From NCBI GenBank assembly GCA_045658315.1, contig JAZOUV010000037.1:1-40880 (forward strand): a stretch of DNA of 40,880 bases, read 5' to 3'. Both the position numbers and the translations under genes were made by a program. Below the pieces are notes generated by a model. It was given only the letters and a program-made list of their open reading frames with translations. It did no database searches and was not told where the DNA came from. Of this stretch, positions 7,656 to 16,065 are shown piece after piece. This DNA comes from RGIG1995 sp045658315 (GTDB taxonomy: Bacteria; Bacillota; Clostridia; Oscillospirales; CAG-272). Positions within the stretch are counted from its first letter, which is position 1. Every line of letters starts with the position of its first letter.

Positions 7656-8222
7656 TTAATCTGACACTTTGCTTCTCGCTTGTTTTTTAGTTTTTATTTT
7701 AATAATAAGATACCAAACTGAACCTATAATAGTAATGATTGATGCAATATAAAAAATATAGTATCCCATCCCCCAAGCATACGAAGTGCTTGGTATAACT
7801 CCACGATGGGTATAATCAGAATTCTGAAGTAAAAAAACCGCAAAAGATATAATTGTAAATATAATTACCGCTATCGGCTTTTTCAGTAGCATAAAAATTA
7901 ACGCAAGCACCGCAAAACCTCCTATTAATGAAACCAATACTACATAAAATGTCCCATAAGAAGAATTGCCCCATAATTGCTCACTTAGGCTATTATATAT
8001 TCTTGCATATTTAACCATTGATATATTCATCATATCTTTAGAAGTTATATTTAATTTCTCATATAATATCTCGTCCGGGTATTCATCTATTTTTTTTGCC
8101 TGCTCCTCTGTGGCTGTAGCATAAGGCATAAATATTGTAGTTACCATTATTATACTGCTAACTAAAACTATAATAAACGGGATAAATTTATTTTTAAAAA
8201 CGTTATTTAAAAAAATATTCAT
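7656..8222 (-). CDS. Hypothetical four-helix membrane protein
   Basis: 188 residues, not recognised. Four hydrophobic segments are visible: about 14-34, 90-113, 117-133 and 150-171. A loop of roughly 55 residues, rich in D, E, K and N, lies between the first and second segments and is probably extracellular; the C-terminus is basic (KIKTKKQARSKVSD). GAGGTG lies upstream of ATG 8222. It follows the lipoprotein gene by 19 bases and ends at a strong terminator, so the two form a unit. AT-rich codon use (ata, tta, aat) is unlike the flanking housekeeping genes and hints at acquisition. Confidence 0.7.
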   Translation of the reverse strand: MNIFLNNVFKNKFIPFIIVLVSSIIMVTTIFMPYATATEEQAKKIDEYPDEILYEKLNITSKDMMNISMVKYARIYNSLSEQLWGNSSYGTFYVVLVSLIGGFAVLALIFMLLKKPIAVIIFTIISFAVFLLQNSDYTHRGVIPSTSYAWGMGYYIFYIASIITIIGSVWYLIIKIKTKKQARSKVSD

Positions 8223-8241
8223 ACTTTTTCACCTCATATAA

Positions 8242-9000
8242 TTAATATTCAATTTCGGCTAACTTGCCGGCAATTCTTAATAACTCTTTTGAGTACTCAA
8301 CAGCTTCACTTGTGTCCTCTAACTCATATTTAAAATCATCAGCCCTTTCTGTCCATTCTGATAATTTAGAAATCATGTCCATATAGTCAGACAATATAGT
8401 TATATCAGTTGGATTATTCTTATAGTTCTTTACAATTATAATATAATTATCAACCCATTCTTCATATTCTTTTAAAAACTGTTTCCAATCACTATCTGAT
8501 AATGATAATTCCGAAGTTTCTTCACTACTTTCACTCACATCCACATCGTAAATAATATCATCGTACGATTCATCTTCATCAACATTTTGACTTGGTACTT
8601 CCTGACTGTCAGATGATTTTTTTAAGAATAATTTATCTCCGTAATATTCAATGCATATCAAACCATTGACAATAGAACACTTTTCATCACCTATCATTAT
8701 TGTATCATCAGATCTTAGCCAGTTAACTAAATCTCCATATTCATCATCATATAAATATGCCTTGCCACCATCTTTGAGAATAATATACAAGTCGCTTAAA
8801 TCATCCCCTTCTATGCTTTCCCACTCTTTTACAGAAAATGATGACCCCTCATATTCTATGGAATCAACTATCCAAGTTCCGCAAACATCATTAATTTCCT
8901 CTTGAGTATTAACAATGCCATTGTTATTTTCAGGAGTACCACATGAATACAAACATAGACACATAGCTACCGTTAAAAAAATAGTTAGTATAGTTTTCAT
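8242..9000 (-). CDS. Putative lipoprotein of unknown function
   Basis: 252 residues. A type II signal peptide ends in LYSC with lipidated Cys20. Residues about 38-130 look like a small beta-rich domain (CGTWIVDSIEY... LFLKK), similar in pattern to lipocalin-like stress domains seen in clostridial lipoproteins. A Ser/Glu/Asp-rich linker (131-168) is followed by a helical C-terminal region. GGAGGT precedes ATG 9000. It has a full-consensus promoter and a palindromic operator-like site, and is divergent from an XRE regulator. I cannot assign a ligand or partner. Codon use is AT-rich like its downstream neighbour. Confidence 0.75.
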   Translation of the reverse strand: MKTILTIFLTVAMCLCLYSCGTPENNNGIVNTQEEINDVCGTWIVDSIEYEGSSFSVKEWESIEGDDLSDLYIILKDGGKAYLYDDEYGDLVNWLRSDDTIMIGDEKCSIVNGLICIEYYGDKLFLKKSSDSQEVPSQNVDEDESYDDIIYDVDVSESSEETSELSLSDSDWKQFLKEYEEWVDNYIIIVKNYKNNPTDITILSDYMDMISKLSEWTERADDFKYELEDTSEAVEYSKELLRIAGKLAEIEY

Positions 9001-9020
9001 TTTACTACCTCCACATTTTA

Positions 9021-9035
9021 AGGAATTAAATTCCT
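9021..9035. promoter_or_regulatory. Operator-like palindrome downstream of the lipoprotein promoter
   Basis: AGGAATTAAATTCCT is a perfect 7-bp-arm inverted repeat with a one-base centre. It lies about 5-20 bases inside the transcript of the lipoprotein gene, a position where a bound repressor would block elongation or open-complex escape. The XRE gene starting at 9150 is the obvious candidate binder (inference). Confidence 0.45.
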
Positions 9036-9045
9036 CGTTTTTTTT

Positions 9046-9074
9046 ATTATATATCCTTTCTTTCCTTTTGTCAA
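9046..9074 (-). promoter_or_regulatory. Full-consensus sigma-A promoter of the lipoprotein operon
   Basis: On the minus strand TTGACA (9069-9074) and TATAAT (9046-9051) are both perfect and separated by 17 bases. Such a strong promoter on an accessory cassette usually implies repression, consistent with the adjacent palindrome and the divergent regulator. Confidence 0.8.
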
Positions 9075-9149
9075 GTAAAATATATCTTTTATTTCCGTAT
9101 TTTTGGGGGTCAATGCCTTTATACTATATATGATATATGGAGGTGCAAT

Positions 9150-9464
9150 ATGGATTATATAGAATGGTTTTACAAAAGGCTAACAGAGCTTCGAATTCAA
9201 AAAGGCGTATCCGCAAGAGATATGAGTTTGTCATTGGGACAAAGCGAAAGTTACATTAATAAAATCGAAAATAAAAGAACCCTGCCATCGCTTACAGGAT
9301 TCATATATATCTGCGAGTATTTCAACATTACTCCTCAAGAGTTCTTTAATACTAATGCTACTGCACCGCAAAGAACAAAAGAGTTAGTACAAGAATTGGA
9401 AAAACTAACTCCATCACAAACTGACCATATACTTCAAATCGTAAAAGATCTAAACAATAAATAA
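9150..9464 (+). CDS. XRE-family helix-turn-helix regulator
   Basis: 104 residues. A single Cro/C1-type domain covers about 8-65, with MSLSLGQSESYINKIENKRTLPS as its HTH core (positions 26-48). The short C-terminal tail (66-104) is helical and has no sensor domain. GGAGGTG is well placed before ATG 9150. Transcribed divergently from the lipoprotein/membrane-protein pair, it probably represses that promoter and may bind 9021-9035. Its transcript appears to run to the terminator at 9597-9646, with a structured 3' region. Confidence 0.85.
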   Translation: MDYIEWFYKRLTELRIQKGVSARDMSLSLGQSESYINKIENKRTLPSLTGFIYICEYFNITPQEFFNTNATAPQRTKELVQELEKLTPSQTDHILQIVKDLNNK

Positions 9465-9484
9465 TATCTTCACCATAAACATAC

Positions 9485-9580
9485 AAGTCTGTAGAAACTT
9501 TGTTTTACCTCCTCCTGATGAGGTAGATAGATCGGCGTATAGGGATTTTCACCGAGACGAACAAAGTAAGTCTTGGGGAT
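9485..9580 (+). ncRNA. Possible structured RNA or structured 3' UTR
   Basis: This non-coding stretch can fold into a three-way junction. P1 pairs ACTTTGTT (9497-9504) with AACAAAGT (9560-9567). P2 pairs TACCTC (9506-9511) with GAGGTA (9520-9525). P3 pairs TCGG (9532-9535) with CCGA (9552-9555). It is followed 30 bases later by a strong terminator. I do not recognise a known riboswitch or RNA family. It could be simply the 3' UTR of the regulator or a separate small RNA. Confidence 0.3.
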
Positions 9581-9596
9581 TCACATATAGAATAAT

Positions 9597-9646
9597 AGGC
9601 ATTTCCTACTTATATTTAATCAAAAATGTAGGAAATGCCTTTTTTT
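9597..9646 (+). terminator. Strong intrinsic terminator
   Basis: A perfect 13-bp stem (9597-9609 with 9628-9640) has an 18-base AT-rich loop and is followed by an uninterrupted run of T to 9646. It ends the XRE/structured-RNA transcript. Confidence 0.9.
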
Positions 9647-9649
9647 AAC

Positions 9650-9760
9650 TCCAATTCCTCCGTCTACTTCGGTTCGTTCACGACTCGGCTCTAAAAGTCC
9701 ATCGGTCTATTATTCAGTACTTCGCCGTCGCTTCGTCCCTGTTAGGAAGACACTAACAAA
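9650..9760. repeat. Degenerate palindromic intergenic repeat
   Basis: The segment beginning CCTCCGTC (9658) and continuing through TTCGTTCACGACTC resembles the left arm of the element at 16071-16140 (CCTCCGTC ... TTCGTTACACTC). The right half is not matched. The rest of the spacer to 9844 shows nothing I can name. Confidence 0.35.
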
Positions 9761-9844
9761 ACATCTAATTACTTAATGTTTGCAAACAAAGGTAGAGTCT
9801 TTATTATTCTATTTCAGATTCTATATCGGGAAAAATTAACCTTT

Positions 9845-10174
9845 TTACACGTTGTCAAACTTCATTACGTTTGATATAGGTTTTATTGCATAAGTAGTAA
9901 AACCGTTTCTTGTCTCGTAATCATATACATTGCAACCTATCCACGTTTCTATGGGCTCTTTTGAATTAACATAGAAAACATTATTCTTATAACAACACGG
10001 AACATCACCTATATCAATTGTAGTTACCCCGTTTTCCTCGTCTACCTTGGCATAACAGCAAAAAAAGGATTGCGTTTCAAAGCTATTCTTATCATTTAAA
10101 ATAACCGTACTGAATTCCGGTCCATTTTCATTGACATCGTTATGTAACGGAGAGGGGATAGTCATAATAGCCAT
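9845..10174 (-). CDS. Small hypothetical protein
   Basis: 109 residues, unrecognised, soluble, with a pattern of short beta strands (FSTVILND, VTTIDIGDVPCCY, NNVFYVN) and a C-terminal segment NGFTTYAIKPISNVMKFDNV. It has four cysteines including a CC in PCCYKNN and FFCCYAK. GGAG lies seven bases upstream of ATG 10174. It starts 25 bases after the acyltransferase-like gene and is probably the last gene of that unit. No homologous family is evident by eye. Confidence 0.65.
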   Translation of the reverse strand: MAIMTIPSPLHNDVNENGPEFSTVILNDKNSFETQSFFCCYAKVDEENGVTTIDIGDVPCCYKNNVFYVNSKEPIETWIGCNVYDYETRNGFTTYAIKPISNVMKFDNV

Positions 10175-10199
10175 AGTGTTACTCCAATATCATTTTTAA

Positions 10200-11351
10200 T
10201 TATAATGCAACGCCCTGTGCACCCCAAATTCTGCCGCCTTTTAGCAAATGCTGTTTTATAGCCTTTGCAAAACTACTATTCTCGGGCAGTTCTTCAAGGG
10301 GAGTATCGGGAGAGCATACGAATACGTATTCAAAAATATCGTGTCCGTTACTCTTCAAGGGGAATTTTTCAAATCTGTCGGAAAATTTCGTAAGATTTGT
10401 TTCTTTGCCTATTATTTCTTTTATCTGCGGGTCAATTATCCAAGTCAAGCAGAAAAATACTTTAATTTCGCCGAAGCACTCGTTTATAATCTTCTTGCCA
10501 CGCTGAATATCAACTTCGCAAGCATCGTGGTCTAACTTACCGCCGGTGGGAATATGGTAATTGATAATTCTGTCACCCTTTGTAAGAACCTTTTTCCACT
10601 CATTCTTTTCGAGTCTTCTTTTTTCGTTCTTTGCAATACCGTTTTCAATGAGAATACCCTCATAGTATGTATCGGTTTCTACGATATCACCAACAAAGCT
10701 TCCCTCTTCGTCTTCACAGTCAATACTTCCCAAAATCTGACCGCTTCTGTGGAAAGTAACTCCCTTAGGCAAAACTGCAAGCTTACCGTCATTTTCAAAC
10801 ACGTCAAAGTCCTTGCTGTAGTTGCATATTTCAAAATTAAATCTGCCCACACGGATTATCTCGCACTTAACAAACTTCATCATCCATTCGACATATATTG
10901 ATATTCCGTAACGGTGATAAAGGTCAACGAAATCCTGCGTCTGATTCTCATACATATTTAACGTCGCATCAATAACGTCTTCAGGTACTCCTCTTGAACG
11001 AAGCTCTTTTACAAGTGCCGGCACACAGTAAAGAAGAGAGAACATCGGAAGAAAATCATACTTTTCATCTTTTGCTTTCTTGTTAGGACAGGACAAAGCT
11101 CTGATAGCAGCAGCGTCCCTTGCTTCCATTGCAAGATAGAGAAAGTAAGCATAAATAATATTATCGATATCCTTTGCGACCTCATCACGTATGCGAGCAA
11201 CATCGTCCTTCATATAAGTAAAAATGTTGTATCTCTCAAAGTCCAAAATATCGTTTTTCTTTTCTTCAAACAGCTTTTTTGCACCTTCATAATATTTTGC
11301 AAAGCTGTCAAGCTTCGTTTGAATATCAAACTTTTCTAAAAACTTTTCCAT
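10200..11351 (-). CDS. Acyltransferase-like protein (GNAT_C/DUF5596 type)
   Basis: 383 residues. The N-terminal 150 residues are helical; the C-terminal half contains YHIPTGGKLDHDAC and a following FFCLTWIIDPQI ... FSDRF segment, which I recognise as the pattern of the two-domain N-acyltransferase-like family annotated in many gut Firmicutes. Substrate and reaction are unknown. ATG 11351 is preferred over an in-frame GTG at 11360, because that GTG lies inside the AAGGTGA ribosome-binding site. It begins 10 bases after the tyrS stop, so it is likely co-transcribed with tyrS. No signal peptide or membrane span. Confidence 0.7.
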   Translation of the reverse strand: MEKFLEKFDIQTKLDSFAKYYEGAKKLFEEKKNDILDFERYNIFTYMKDDVARIRDEVAKDIDNIIYAYFLYLAMEARDAAAIRALSCPNKKAKDEKYDFLPMFSLLYCVPALVKELRSRGVPEDVIDATLNMYENQTQDFVDLYHRYGISIYVEWMMKFVKCEIIRVGRFNFEICNYSKDFDVFENDGKLAVLPKGVTFHRSGQILGSIDCEDEEGSFVGDIVETDTYYEGILIENGIAKNEKRRLEKNEWKKVLTKGDRIINYHIPTGGKLDHDACEVDIQRGKKIINECFGEIKVFFCLTWIIDPQIKEIIGKETNLTKFSDRFEKFPLKSNGHDIFEYVFVCSPDTPLEELPENSSFAKAIKQHLLKGGRIWGAQGVAL

Positions 11352-11361
11352 AAATATCACC

Positions 11362-12585
11362 TTACTTTACTATTGCCTTGTGGAAAATCTTTTTCCCCTT
11401 ACGGATCTTTGCTCCTGCTTTTAGTGCGTCCTCTGAAATAACTAAATCCATAGATGCAACCTTCTCACCGTCAACGGAAACGCCGCCCTGCTGGATAAGT
11501 CTTTTTGCCTCGCCTCTGCTTGACGCAAGACCGCATATTATCATAAGGTCAACAATATTCATACCGTTTTCTGCATCAGCCGCTGATATTTCGGTCGTAG
11601 GCATATTGGAATCGTCGCCGCCGTTACCCGAGAACAGAGAACGTGAAGCCTCTCTCGCCTTTTCAGCCTCTTCGTTGCCGTGAACAAGAGCTGTAAGCTC
11701 GAATGCAAGTATATCCTTCTTTTCGTTGATACGGCTGTCTTCCCACTTTTCCATCTCTTCAATTTCTTCAAGGGAAAGGAAGGTAAGCATCTTTATACAC
11801 TTCATAACGTCAGCATCGCCAACGTTTCTCCAATACTGATAAAATTCAAAAGGAGAAGTCTTGTTGGGGTCTAGCCAAACTGCATTACCTGCAGTCTTAC
11901 CCATCTTCTTGCCCTGCGAGTCGGTGAGAAGAGTTATAGTCATAGCATTTGCGTCTTTACCCAACTTACGTCTGATAAGCTCAGTTCCGCCGAGCATATT
12001 AGACCACTGGTCATCGCCGCCGAACTGAAGGTTGCAGTCGTAATTCTTGTAAAGATAATAGAAATCGTAGGACTGCATTATCATATAGTTAAATTCAAGG
12101 AACGAAAGACCCTTTTCCATTCTCTGCTTATAGCACTCTGCTCTAAGCATATTATTCACAGAGAAACAAGCACCAACCTCTCGAAGCATATCAACATAAT
12201 TAAGCTTGAGCAGCCAATCGGCATTATTTATCATCATAGCCTTGCCTTCGCCAAACTCAATAAACTTTTCCATCTGACGCTTAAAGCAATCGGCATTGTG
12301 GTCAATATCCTCTTTTGTAAGCATCTTTCTCATATCGGTACGTCCCGATGGGTCGCCTATCATTGTTGTACCGCCGCCGATAAGGGCTATAGGCGTATTA
12401 CCCGCCATCTGCAAACGCTTCATAAGTGTGAGTGCCATAAAATGACCTGCGGTAAGGCTGTCGGCAGTACAGTCAAAGCCGATGTAAAATTTAGCCTTTC
12501 CGTTATTTACAAGCTCGCGTATCTGGGGCTCATCTGTTACCTGAGCAATAAGCCCCCTCGCTTGCAGTTCTTCATAAATTCCCAT
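11362..12585 (-). CDS. tyrS: Tyrosyl-tRNA synthetase
   Basis: 407 residues, class I aminoacyl-tRNA synthetase that charges tRNA-Tyr. YIGFDCTADSLTAGHF holds the HIGH-equivalent (TAGH 45-48), KMGKT is the KMSKS-equivalent near 230, and an S4 RNA-binding domain (SRGEAKRLIQQGGVSVDG) ends the protein. The start at 12585 is fixed by AGGAGG nine bases upstream; a longer frame to 12618 lacks a site. There is no room for a T-box leader between it and the lipoprotein gene 52 bases upstream, so specific tyrosine control of this copy is not apparent. Confidence 0.96.
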   Translation of the reverse strand: MGIYEELQARGLIAQVTDEPQIRELVNNGKAKFYIGFDCTADSLTAGHFMALTLMKRLQMAGNTPIALIGGGTTMIGDPSGRTDMRKMLTKEDIDHNADCFKRQMEKFIEFGEGKAMMINNADWLLKLNYVDMLREVGACFSVNNMLRAECYKQRMEKGLSFLEFNYMIMQSYDFYYLYKNYDCNLQFGGDDQWSNMLGGTELIRRKLGKDANAMTITLLTDSQGKKMGKTAGNAVWLDPNKTSPFEFYQYWRNVGDADVMKCIKMLTFLSLEEIEEMEKWEDSRINEKKDILAFELTALVHGNEEAEKAREASRSLFSGNGGDDSNMPTTEISAADAENGMNIVDLMIICGLASSRGEAKRLIQQGGVSVDGEKVASMDLVISEDALKAGAKIRKGKKIFHKAIVK

Positions 12586-12637
12586 GTTTGTCTTCCTCCT
12601 AAGGTATATAAAACACATATATAAAACTAAAAAATAT

Positions 12638-13183
12638 TCAATAAGTCGGACTGTTCAAAAACCATTTTCCGTCTTGCAAAACAAGAGTAATCTCTGTTTT
12701 TCCGCCGTCTTCATATTCTGCAGAAATTAAAACCATTCCCTTATTCTGTCTTTTTATAACCGCACTGTCGATTTTGATATTTCCCTGAACATTAAAGCCT
12801 TTATTATACTTGTCTGCCCTTATAGCACCGTTAACTTCAATGTATCGCGGGTCAATATCGTCGCTGTCGGTAAATATCGCATCTTTAATAATATCGATAT
12901 ATTCCTCGGAAAAAATCTCTGATGCCTTTGTTATTATTTCATCAACTGATCTGTATTTGCAGTCATCGGTTACTGCCATGTATCTGTTATTTGAGCCGTC
13001 GTCAACATAAGCTAAGCCATTTCCCCAGAATATCTCGTTCATTTCATAGGACAGGGGCAAAAGTCTTTCAAGCTCTGTTTTAACCGCTTCTTCGGTCATA
13101 CCTCCTCCGCAAGAACAGAGAAACAAAGCCGACACGAGACACAGACAAAGTAATATCTTACTCGTTAGATTCCGAAGCTTCAT
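12638..13183 (-). CDS. Putative lipoprotein overlapping the gyrA 3' end
   Basis: 181 residues. A basic N-terminus and hydrophobic segment end in the lipobox-like LCSC with Cys25. The mature part contains KYRSVDEIITKASEIFSEEYIDIIKDAIF and a C-terminal beta-type stretch ending WFLNSP. The pattern is reminiscent of IseA-type or DUF-type clostridial lipoproteins, but I cannot assign it. ATG 13183 is chosen because it starts the signal peptide cleanly with GAGG nine bases upstream; it lies 26 bases inside gyrA in another frame, so translation is probably coupled. Upstream in-frame ATGs (13198, 13219) would only add a lysine/arginine-rich stretch. Confidence 0.7.
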   Translation of the reverse strand: MKLRNLTSKILLCLCLVSALFLCSCGGGMTEEAVKTELERLLPLSYEMNEIFWGNGLAYVDDGSNNRYMAVTDDCKYRSVDEIITKASEIFSEEYIDIIKDAIFTDSDDIDPRYIEVNGAIRADKYNKGFNVQGNIKIDSAVIKRQNKGMVLISAEYEDGGKTEITLVLQDGKWFLNSPTY

Positions 13184-15632
13184 TTTCTTCTTCCTCATCT
13201 TCTTTCTGAACCTTTGCAAAGCTTACGATAGATGCGTTTTCCGAAAGTCTCATAACAATTACGCCCGCAGCCGTTCTGCCGTAAGTTGAAATACCCGATA
13301 CCGGTGTTCTTATAATCGTTCCGTCGTTTGTAATAAGCATAATATCTTCATTTTCGCTAACGGGAGCAATATTTACGATTCTGCCCGTTTTTTCCGTAAG
13401 CTTATGGCAAATAACGCCCTTACCGCCTCTGTTGTGAACCGGGAAGTTTGCAAACTCGGTCTTCTTTCCGAATCCGTTTTCAGTTATAAATAACAGTTTC
13501 TTGCTGTTATCAACAATAGCCGCACCGGCAACGCAGTCTCCGTCTGTAAGTCTTATTGCAATAACACCACGCGACGTTCTGCCTACAGTTCTTGCCTTGT
13601 TTTCTTCAAAACGTACCGCAAAACCGTTCTCGGTCGCAACGACTATCTCATTTTCGCCCGTCGTATGAGCAACGAATACAAGCTCGTCGCCCTCGTCAAG
13701 ATTAATAGCTTTCTTACCGCCGCGACGTTGATATGCGTATTCTTCAACGGGTGTACGCTTGATTATACCGTTTCTTGTAACCATAGTCAAGAAACCGCCC
13801 ATATCAAAGCTTTCCATATCTATCATTGCGGTAATCTTGTCGTCTTTATCAATTTCAAGAATGTTTGCAATATTAGTACCCTTTGCGGTTCTGCTTGCCT
13901 CGGGAATAAGATATGCCTTCTTGGTAAATACCTTACCCTTTTGCGTAAACATCATAAGGTTGGAATGGCTGTCGGCAGAAACGACCATTTCAACGAAGTC
14001 TTCTTCCTTCGTCGTCATACCGATTATACCCTTACCGCCTCTATTCTGTGCGGTATAAGTATCAGCCGCACGGCGTTTTATATATCCCGCATGAGAAAGG
14101 GTAATGAGACATCTGTGTCTTTCAATAAGATCTTCAAGTACGATTTCTTCTTCCAACGGAACACACTGTGTCTTTCTTGCATCGCCGTATCTTTCTTTTA
14201 TTTCGTTTAAATCTGTCTTAATTATCTCTTTTACTTTATTTTCATCGGCAAGAATAGACCTGTATTCTTCAATCATAGCGTAAAGCTTTGCCAGTCTGTC
14301 CTCAACCTTCTGTCTTTCAAGACCCGAAAGACGTCCGAGAGTCATTTCCACAATTGCCTGAGCCTGTATTTCCGAAAGTCCAAAGCGTTCCATAAGATTT
14401 GCCTTAGCGTCGGGAATAGAAGCAGATGCTCTGATTATATGAATAACCTCGTCAATATTATCGGTAGCTATCTTGTAACCTTCATTTATATGAGCTTCGT
14501 GCAGAGCCTTTTCAAGCTCAAACTTCGTCCTTCTTACGATAACCTCTTTTTGATGGTCAATATAATAGCTCAATATTTCCTTCAAGTTAAGTACTCTCGG
14601 AATATTGTTTACCAAAGCCAACATATTTACAGCACATGTATCCTGAAGCTGTGTATATTTATAGAGCTGATTAAGTATTATCTGACAGTTTGCATCCTGA
14701 CGGCAGTCGATAACAATACGTATACCTGTTCTGCCCGAAGACTCATCGCGTATATCACGTATACCTTCTACCCTCTTATCCTTAACACACTCGGCAAGTG
14801 TTGCCTTTAGTGTAGTCTTATTAACCTGATAAGGAATCTCGGTAATAATAATTCTGTGCTTTTCTTCTTCGATTACCGTCTTCGCTCTGACGATTATTCT
14901 GCCCTTACCTGTTGTATAAGCCGAATAAATACCTGTCGTTCCGCAAATCGTAGCCCCCGTCGGAAAATCGGGACCCTTTATAAATTCCATCAACTGAGTA
15001 ATTTCTGCATCGGGATTTTCCATAAGGAAAATGGTACCGTCAATAACTTCATTAAGGTTATGAGGCGGAATATTCGTAGCCATACCGACGGCAATACCGA
15101 TAGAACCGTTTACCAAAAGATTAGGAAATCTTGCGGGAAGAACGGTGGGCTCTTTCAGCTTGTTGTCAAAGTTGGGCATAAAATCAACTACGTCTTTTTC
15201 TATATCGCTCATCATTTCATTAGCAATACGGTGCATTCTCGCCTCGGTATAACGGTATGCAGCAGCACCGTCGCCGTCTATGTTACCGAAGTTACCTTGC
15301 CCCTCAATAAGAGGATAACGGAGTGAAAATGTCTGTGCCAATCTTACCATTGTATCGTAAACTGCGGCATCACCGTGAGGGTGATATCTACCAAGTACGT
15401 TACCGACGGTCGTAGCCGACTTTCTGAAGTCCTTGTCGTGAGTAAGATGGTCTTCGTACATAGCATAAAGAATACGTCTGTGTACAGGCTTCAAACCGTC
15501 TCTTACGTCGGGAAGTGCTCGGGACATAATAACGCTCATAGAATAGTCAATAAACGATTTCTTAACCTCTTTTGACAATCCTACGTCTAATATTTTTTGA
15601 TTAGCGAATTCCAAGTTTTCGTTAGTTTCCAT
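13158..15632 (-). CDS. gyrA: DNA gyrase subunit A
   Basis: 824 residues. The winged-helix/tower breakage-reunion domain has the catalytic tyrosine Y128 in AAYRYTE. The C-terminal beta-pinwheel has repeated RGGKG blades, and the GyrA box reads QRRGGKK instead of QRRGGKG. With GyrB it introduces negative supercoils using ATP. In the quinolone region the sequence HPHGDAAVYD has Ala89 where E. coli has Ser83. AAAGGTG precedes ATG 15632. The C-terminal tail is very acidic. gyrA is separated from gyrB by a kinase gene, repeats and a DUF559 gene, unlike the usual adjacent pair. Confidence 0.98.
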   Translation of the reverse strand: METNENLEFANQKILDVGLSKEVKKSFIDYSMSVIMSRALPDVRDGLKPVHRRILYAMYEDHLTHDKDFRKSATTVGNVLGRYHPHGDAAVYDTMVRLAQTFSLRYPLIEGQGNFGNIDGDGAAAYRYTEARMHRIANEMMSDIEKDVVDFMPNFDNKLKEPTVLPARFPNLLVNGSIGIAVGMATNIPPHNLNEVIDGTIFLMENPDAEITQLMEFIKGPDFPTGATICGTTGIYSAYTTGKGRIIVRAKTVIEEEKHRIIITEIPYQVNKTTLKATLAECVKDKRVEGIRDIRDESSGRTGIRIVIDCRQDANCQIILNQLYKYTQLQDTCAVNMLALVNNIPRVLNLKEILSYYIDHQKEVIVRRTKFELEKALHEAHINEGYKIATDNIDEVIHIIRASASIPDAKANLMERFGLSEIQAQAIVEMTLGRLSGLERQKVEDRLAKLYAMIEEYRSILADENKVKEIIKTDLNEIKERYGDARKTQCVPLEEEIVLEDLIERHRCLITLSHAGYIKRRAADTYTAQNRGGKGIIGMTTKEEDFVEMVVSADSHSNLMMFTQKGKVFTKKAYLIPEASRTAKGTNIANILEIDKDDKITAMIDMESFDMGGFLTMVTRNGIIKRTPVEEYAYQRRGGKKAINLDEGDELVFVAHTTGENEIVVATENGFAVRFEENKARTVGRTSRGVIAIRLTDGDCVAGAAIVDNSKKLLFITENGFGKKTEFANFPVHNRGGKGVICHKLTEKTGRIVNIAPVSENEDIMLITNDGTIIRTPVSGISTYGRTAAGVIVMRLSENASIVSFAKVQKEDEEEENEASESNE

Positions 15633-15672
15633 TTTTTCACCTTTCGGATTCTTTTTTATAAGATGTTATTGT

Positions 15673-16032
15673 TTACTGTAAAATAAGTTTATTTACAATT
15701 GAATCAATTTGATTGCATACTTTTTTGAAATCAAATTCAATATCACTATTCTTAAATCTAACTACTGTTAGATTCATTTTATTTAAATTCTCTGTTCTCC
15801 CTTTATCTTCATTGTACTGTACTTCGGTTGTATGATAATAACCGTCAAGCTCTATAACAAGTCTCGCTTTTGCACAGTAAAAAACTGCAATATAATTACC
15901 TATTACTTTTTGTCTTTGAAAACGTATTGGGTAATTTCTTAAAAATTTATACCACAAATCATTTTCCCATTTTGTTTGATTTTTTCGTAATTGTTTGGCA
16001 AGAGGAATAGTATTTTTGTTATATGTTTTCAT
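15673..16032 (-). CDS. DUF559 endonuclease-like domain protein
   Basis: 119 residues, a stand-alone DUF559 protein of the Vsr/restriction-endonuclease-like fold. N-terminal NTIPLAKQLRKNQTKWENDLWYKFL and the core LVIELDGYYH ... VVRFKNSDI are the family signatures; E, D and the following H could be metal-dependent nuclease residues. The biochemical role is unknown. It lies 40 bases upstream of gyrA and directly beside a palindromic repeat element and a 174-bp tandem duplication, suggesting a link to mobile repeats. There is no good ribosome-binding site before ATG 16032, so expression may be low. Its AT-rich codon use differs from gyrA. Confidence 0.8.
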   Translation of the reverse strand: MKTYNKNTIPLAKQLRKNQTKWENDLWYKFLRNYPIRFQRQKVIGNYIAVFYCAKARLVIELDGYYHTTEVQYNEDKGRTENLNKMNLTVVRFKNSDIEFDFKKVCNQIDSIVNKLILQ

Positions 16033-16065
16033 AAGCTTTACAGGGGGAAATTAATAAACTCGCCT

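Noticed and set aside
9511..9570. Hammerhead-ribozyme-like CTGATGA
   Set aside because: CTGATGA is followed by a stem but the required GAAA is GAAC, and no cleavage-site stem closes the junction properly.
12586..12637. T-box leader for tyrS
   Set aside because: Only 52 bases separate tyrS from the upstream lipoprotein gene, with no specifier stem or T-box sequence.
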